A DNA stretch of 64,000 nt from Rasiella rasia (GTDB lineage: Bacteria; Bacteroidota; Bacteroidia; Flavobacteriales; Flavobacteriaceae): assembly GCF_011044175.1 (NCBI RefSeq), contig NZ_CP049057.1, forward strand, positions 2,185,501 to 2,249,500, given 5' to 3'. The notes below the pieces were generated by a model that was not told the origin of the DNA, ran no database searches, and saw nothing but the letters and a program-made list of their open reading frames with translations. Of the stretch, positions 60,160 through 64,000 are shown one piece after another (positions within the stretch are counted from its first letter, which is position 1; each line of letters begins with the position of its first letter). A program made the position numbers and the translations under genes.

Positions 60160-61368
60160 ATGGAACATAAACCATCCGTAGTGATGATGGGTTTGGGCTA
60201 TATTGGCCTTCCTACAGCTGCGTTGATTTCGAGTAGAGGGTTACAAGTAACAGGCGTTGATATTCGCGAAGAAGTGGTAGAAACCATCAATCAAGGGAAA
60301 ATACATATTGTAGAGCCAGATTTAGACGGGCTTGTTCACCACGTGGTGAACAAAGGATATTTAAAGGCGGCCACTACACCTGTTGAAGCAGATGTATACC
60401 TTATAGCAGTACCTACTCCGTTTAAGGGAGATCATGTGCCAGATACTTCTTATGTAGCTTCTGCTGCTAAAAATATAATACCTACGCTTAAAAACGGGGC
60501 CTTAGTAATTTTAGAATCTACCAGTCCCGTAGGTACAACAGAGAAGTTACAAGAGCTAATTTTTGAAGAAAGACCTGAGTTGAGAGGAAGTATTTACATT
60601 GCCTATTGCCCAGAGCGCGTACTTCCGGGAAACATCTTGCACGAGTTAAAACATAACGATCGTGCTATTGGTGGTATAGACGAGGCATCTACTCAGAAAG
60701 CGATATCTTTTTATAAGCATTTTGTGGTGGGTGAATTGCACCCAACCAATGCCAAAACGGCCGAAATGGTAAAGCTGGTTGAAAATGCCTCTAGAGACAA
60801 TCAGATTGCCTTTGCGAATGAATTGTCTATGATATGTGACAAAGCAGGAATTAATGTGTGGCAAATGATTGCATTGGCAAATAAACATCCAAGAGTGAAC
60901 ATTTTAAACCCAGGAACAGGGGTTGGTGGGCATTGTATTGCTGTAGACCCTTGGTTTATTGTTTCAGAATTTCCTGAAGAGAGCCAAGTAATTAGAAAAG
61001 CAAGAGAAGTAAATAATTATAAAACAGAGTGGGCGCTTGAAAAGGTTAAAAATGCTGCACTTCAGTTTAAGGTAGATAAGGGTAGAGATGCCGTAATTGC
61101 CTGTATGGGTCTAGCCTTTAAGCCTGATATAGATGATTTACGTGAGTCGCCAGCTTTATCTCTAACGGAAAATTTAGAGCGTGACAATTTTGCTGTACTT
61201 CGTGTAGAGCCCAATATTGAAAGTGACGAAAAAATGCAACTGTATGCCATTCCTGAAGCAATAGAAAAGGCTGATATAATAGTATTTTTAGTAGCGCATA
61301 ATGAATTTAAAAATCTTAACATTCCTTCAGGAAAAATAGTGATTGATTTTGTTGGGTTAAAGAAATAA
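60160..61368 (+). CDS. wecC: UDP-N-acetyl-D-mannosamine dehydrogenase
   Basis: 402 residues. NAD motif MGLGYIGLPTA (about 10-20); the catalytic-cysteine segment NPGTGVGGHCIAVDPWF (about 249-265); CMGLAFKPDIDDLRESPA (about 309) in the C-terminal domain. Oxidises UDP-ManNAc to UDP-ManNAcA. Downstream of wecB in one unit. The coding sequence contains a 22-base perfect palindrome at 60332-60353. Confidence 0.95.
   Translation: MEHKPSVVMMGLGYIGLPTAALISSRGLQVTGVDIREEVVETINQGKIHIVEPDLDGLVHHVVNKGYLKAATTPVEADVYLIAVPTPFKGDHVPDTSYVASAAKNIIPTLKNGALVILESTSPVGTTEKLQELIFEERPELRGSIYIAYCPERVLPGNILHELKHNDRAIGGIDEASTQKAISFYKHFVVGELHPTNAKTAEMVKLVENASRDNQIAFANELSMICDKAGINVWQMIALANKHPRVNILNPGTGVGGHCIAVDPWFIVSEFPEESQVIRKAREVNNYKTEWALEKVKNAALQFKVDKGRDAVIACMGLAFKPDIDDLRESPALSLTENLERDNFAVLRVEPNIESDEKMQLYAIPEAIEKADIIVFLVAHNEFKNLNIPSGKIVIDFVGLKK
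60332..60353. repeat. 22-base perfect palindrome within wecC
   Basis: TTGTTCACCAC and its exact reverse complement GTGGTGAACAA meet at 60342/60343, coding for LVHHVVNK. It contains CACGTG but its arms do not match parS. Confidence 0.9.
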
Positions 61369-61381
61369 GCAATTTAGTATT

Positions 61382-62221
61382 ATGAAACATTTAATTTGGA
61401 TTTTTGCCATGTTAGTATGTATAGCATGCGATGACAAAAGTGAAACAGAACTAACTGTAGAGAAGGAAAAATTCACCCGTGTTTATAATGACGATTTTAC
61501 AGATACTATTCAGCCATTTTGGAGAACAAATCAAATTACGCATCCAGATAGATTACAGATAGTGACCGACCCGCTTAACGCGGATAATGATGTAATGAAA
61601 ATATCATTAGAAAAGGGTGACAGAATCGCAAAAGGTTATAGAAACGAGATTGTGGTAAACCCAAAAGATTCTTTCGGTTATCTAAATAAGTATTCATACC
61701 GGTTTATGTTTCCTGAATCTTTCTTTCAAAAAGAAGAAAAGAAAGGTATAATTGTCTTAAACCAATGGCATGATGAACCTTATCCAGGATTTACTTGGGC
61801 AACAAAAAAAATTAAAGCACGACCTCCTTTCGCGATGTATGTTGAGCATACACCTGAAGGAGAGTTTTATATGATATTACATTCGGGGATTAGAATGGGC
61901 AATGTTGATGAGATGAAAATTTCAAGATGGCCAGGAAAATTAGAACCAAATAAATGGTACACTTTTGAAGCCGATATTTTTTGGAGTATCTATGAAGACG
62001 GTTATGTAAAACCAAAAATAAATGATCTCTGTTTTGAATTTGACGGAGTTTCACAATGCACGTTTCAAGCTACTAACATGTATCACAAAATTCCTAATTA
62101 TTTTAAATGGGGCCTTTATTGGTCGGGTACTCAAGAAAATAATAGGTATATATATTATGACGATTTCAAAATGAATACCGAACGAATTGGGTATTTTCCA
62201 CCACAAAAAAAATTGGAATGA
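61382..62221 (+). CDS. Polysaccharide-lyase-like lipoprotein (heparin-lyase-I fold)
   Basis: 279 residues with lipobox CIAC (Cys16) followed by DDKSE, an acidic stretch resembling a surface-export signal. The body has the beta-jelly-roll pattern of the Polysacc_lyase family (RLQIVTDPLNADNDVMKISLEKGDR, quoted in part; RFMFPESFF; FAMYVEHTPEGEFYMILHSG; KWYTFEADIFWS; KWGLYWSGT). It may cleave or bind the polysaccharide made here. The gene ends in an ATGA overlap with the fused synthase. Confidence 0.75.
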   Translation: MKHLIWIFAMLVCIACDDKSETELTVEKEKFTRVYNDDFTDTIQPFWRTNQITHPDRLQIVTDPLNADNDVMKISLEKGDRIAKGYRNEIVVNPKDSFGYLNKYSYRFMFPESFFQKEEKKGIIVLNQWHDEPYPGFTWATKKIKARPPFAMYVEHTPEGEFYMILHSGIRMGNVDEMKISRWPGKLEPNKWYTFEADIFWSIYEDGYVKPKINDLCFEFDGVSQCTFQATNMYHKIPNYFKWGLYWSGTQENNRYIYYDDFKMNTERIGYFPPQKKLE

Positions 62222-63882
62222 AAGTAATAGCCGAAAGCGCCTTTAATCACAACGGCAGCCTAACGTATACTCTTGATTTAGCCAAAGAGGCAAAAAAAGC
62301 TGGAGCCGATTACTTTACCGTTCAGGTAATGGATGTGGCCGCATTCTGCGTTGAAAATTACTCGAAATACGACATTTATGAAAATAACACCCTTTCGTTT
62401 GAAGAGTGGAGTGAGGTATTCGCTTATTGTAGAAAAATAGACATAGAAGTTATTCCTTGTGTTTTAGATATACCATCGTTTGATTTTTGTTATGCTGAGG
62501 GATTTCGTTTTTTAAAATTACATGCTACAGACATCACCAATAAAACCATGTTGCAAAAAATGGCAGGATATGATGATCTTACCTTTATTTTAGAAACACA
62601 ATGCGCCACGAATCTTGAAATTAAATTTGCTCTAGATATTATTGGTAATCAGGTTGAATGTCTAATGCACGGATTCAGTAATTACCCAACCGAAGTAGAA
62701 GACCTTAATTTAAATGCCTTAGATTATTTAAAAGAAGAATTTCCGCAGTATAGCACAGGACTAGCAGATCATTCTTTAGATACTACTAATATTCCGCTTA
62801 TGGTATTGGCAAAAGGATGTGAATACCTAGAAAAGCATATTACAATTACAAGAAATAATAGGAAATTTGACTATCAAGTTTCTTTGTATCCGCATGAATT
62901 TGCTGTGATGGTGCAGCAATTAAAGCATTATCAATTAGCGCTTGGAGATTACAAAAAGCACCCTTCAAAATCAGAACTTCCATATCGAAATGTGATGTAT
63001 AAAAAAGTACTTGGGGGAGGTGATTTTAAGAGAGCAGACGCAGGTGTCGAGTACATAACACATCAATTTAATTCATTTAAAAAGGAAGATGTTGGAATTG
63101 CGCTTATCGCACGTTTAAAGTCGAAAAGATTACCATTAAAGGTCTTAAAACCTTTTCACGACACTAACATGATCGATTTTTTATATCAGCGCTTAAAAAC
63201 GGCCCAAAAAGTTAAAGATGTATTCTTATCTACTTCCACATTGGCCGAAGACACACCCTTGGCTGAGGTTGGTGTTGAAAAAGGCCACAAGGTATATCGT
63301 GGCCATGCCGTTTCAGTATTAGATAGAATGTTAGAATTATCGCTTCAGGAGCAATGGGGTTCAGTATTTAGAGTTACTGGAGACAATCCGTTTACAGACC
63401 CAGACTTAGTGGATGAGATGATTACGCTTATGGTTGAAAACGACTTAGATTATGTACGCGCCAACAACGTGCCTTTTGGTGTTTCTGCGGAACTTTTCAG
63501 TACGAAATACCTTTGGAATCTATACTTGAATATGGATAACCCAATGCATTCAGAATACCTTACACTATTTATTCTGAACGACGAACATGCCAAAAAAGGA
63601 TGTATCGATGTGGAGTCTACTCTAAAAGATATAAAGTTTATAAACTTGTCTGTAGATTACCCAGAAGATTACAATAGGGTGCTGATGCTTTCAGAACGAT
63701 TAGGCGCAACCAATTTAACTGAGGCGACTCTTAAAGATATCTTCGGGGTTATCGAAGATTTTAAGCGTGTGGATAAAAATAAACTTATTAAACTTCCTGA
63801 AGGAAAAGAGATTGTTTTTTCCGAATTTCTGAAACGATTAGAAAATCAGACATACGTAGTTAGAAAAAAAATGAATCTGTAA
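62218..63882 (+). CDS. Fused NeuB/SpsE-like synthase and SpsF-like cytidylyltransferase
   Basis: 554 residues in two parts. Residues 1-250 form a NeuB-type TIM-barrel: IAESAFNHNGS (3-13), GLADHSLD (about 180) and LEKHITI (about 203), keeping both metal histidines. The C-terminal antifreeze-like (SAF) domain of most NeuB proteins is absent. Residues 290-510 form an SpsF/CMP-sugar-synthetase-like nucleotidyltransferase: IALIARLKSKRLPLKVL (about 295), FRVTGDNPFTDPDLVD (about 381). The glycine of RLPGKVL is leucine. A single chain that may both condense a sugar with phosphoenolpyruvate and activate it with CTP (inference). It overlaps the lyase-like gene by four bases. Confidence 0.8.
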   Translation: MKVIAESAFNHNGSLTYTLDLAKEAKKAGADYFTVQVMDVAAFCVENYSKYDIYENNTLSFEEWSEVFAYCRKIDIEVIPCVLDIPSFDFCYAEGFRFLKLHATDITNKTMLQKMAGYDDLTFILETQCATNLEIKFALDIIGNQVECLMHGFSNYPTEVEDLNLNALDYLKEEFPQYSTGLADHSLDTTNIPLMVLAKGCEYLEKHITITRNNRKFDYQVSLYPHEFAVMVQQLKHYQLALGDYKKHPSKSELPYRNVMYKKVLGGGDFKRADAGVEYITHQFNSFKKEDVGIALIARLKSKRLPLKVLKPFHDTNMIDFLYQRLKTAQKVKDVFLSTSTLAEDTPLAEVGVEKGHKVYRGHAVSVLDRMLELSLQEQWGSVFRVTGDNPFTDPDLVDEMITLMVENDLDYVRANNVPFGVSAELFSTKYLWNLYLNMDNPMHSEYLTLFILNDEHAKKGCIDVESTLKDIKFINLSVDYPEDYNRVLMLSERLGATNLTEATLKDIFGVIEDFKRVDKNKLIKLPEGKEIVFSEFLKRLENQTYVVRKKMNL

Positions 63883-63907
63883 AAATAGAGAGGATTTTTC
63901 CACTTTT

Positions 63908-64000
63908 ATGAAAAACAAGGTACTGCTTATAATAATCTTATTTCCTTTTTACTTCGGAAATGCACAAGAATTGGTGTGGGATATTAATGAACAGTTTACC
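63908..64000 (+). CDS. Exported protein, 3' truncated by the window end
   Basis: Thirty-one codons from ATG 63908 to the window edge. A lysine start, a hydrophobic stretch (VLLIIILFPFYF) and a GNAQ cleavage site form a signal peptide. Nothing more can be said; the position after the fused synthase suggests part of the polysaccharide locus. Confidence 0.6.
   Translation, partial: MKNKVLLIIILFPFYFGNAQELVWDINEQFT

Overview
The window reads as a chromosomal segment of a marine-type member of the Flavobacteriaceae (Bacteroidota). The family-level call rests on an AT-rich, almost entirely coding layout; promoters of the Bacteroidota type (TTG, 19 bases, TAnnTTTG/A); absence of Shine-Dalgarno-led starts; families such as DUF4175, DUF4476, DUF4837 and a GH3-like protein; TPR-LytS/LytTR signalling; and lipoproteins with acidic residues after the lipidated cysteine. 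I see no prophage, transposon, CRISPR array or integron. A genus cannot be named from this alone.

Layout. 0-9 kb: the tail of an FtsX/LolE-type permease, dusB, lepA with an RDD membrane protein, a TPR-histidine kinase/LytTR pair, an unknown envelope protein and a tiny lipoprotein. 9-22 kb: a CPA1 antiporter, an MBL hydrolase with a subtilisin-like lipoprotein, an M1 peptidase, rnpA-DUF4349, a DinB-like protein, an S41 peptidase, a sterol-desaturase-like protein, then minus-strand GNAT, cation diffusion facilitator and rpiB. 22-33 kb: a secreted seven-repeat FG-GAP protein, an AT-rich gene-free stretch, RNase R, DUF4476, LysE, tRNA-Cys, folB, glnS and a three-gene YtxH/holin-like envelope operon. 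33-47 kb: an SPFH protein, twin outer-membrane barrels, gltX, an AlkB-type alkane monooxygenase, the very large DUF4175 protein with ybeY, mnmG flanked by two parS-like sites, a methyltransferase and holB, divergent from pgk. 47-54 kb: a LysM lytic transglycosylase with DUF4837, tatA, M23 peptidase with GH3-like protein, and a 560-residue orphan with a nucleoside-phosphorylase-like motif. 54-64 kb: a surface-polysaccharide locus containing dTDP-rhamnose synthesis (rfbBACD), a Wzz-like protein, UDP-ManNAcA synthesis (wecB, wecC), a polysaccharide-lyase-like lipoprotein, and a fused sialic-acid-synthase-like plus SpsF-like cytidylyltransferase enzyme. That locus continues past the window edge.

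Functionally, most of the window is housekeeping (translation, tRNA modification, replication clamp loading, glycolysis, envelope maintenance). The accessory signal is concentrated in the polysaccharide locus and the FG-GAP gene. The signals most worth following are regulatory or architectural. Several genes have a -7 promoter element 3-8 bases before the start codon, implying leaderless mRNAs (holB, rnpA, the 560-residue orphan, lysE-like, M23, and the CDF gene with a GTG start). Two parS-like sites bracket mnmG. lepA and pgk have hairpins exactly where their transcripts should begin. One terminator runs directly into the rnpA promoter.

Start codons were moved from the longest reading frame where family N-termini and promoter position argued for it. 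Family names are from recognition of motifs by eye; no database search was run.
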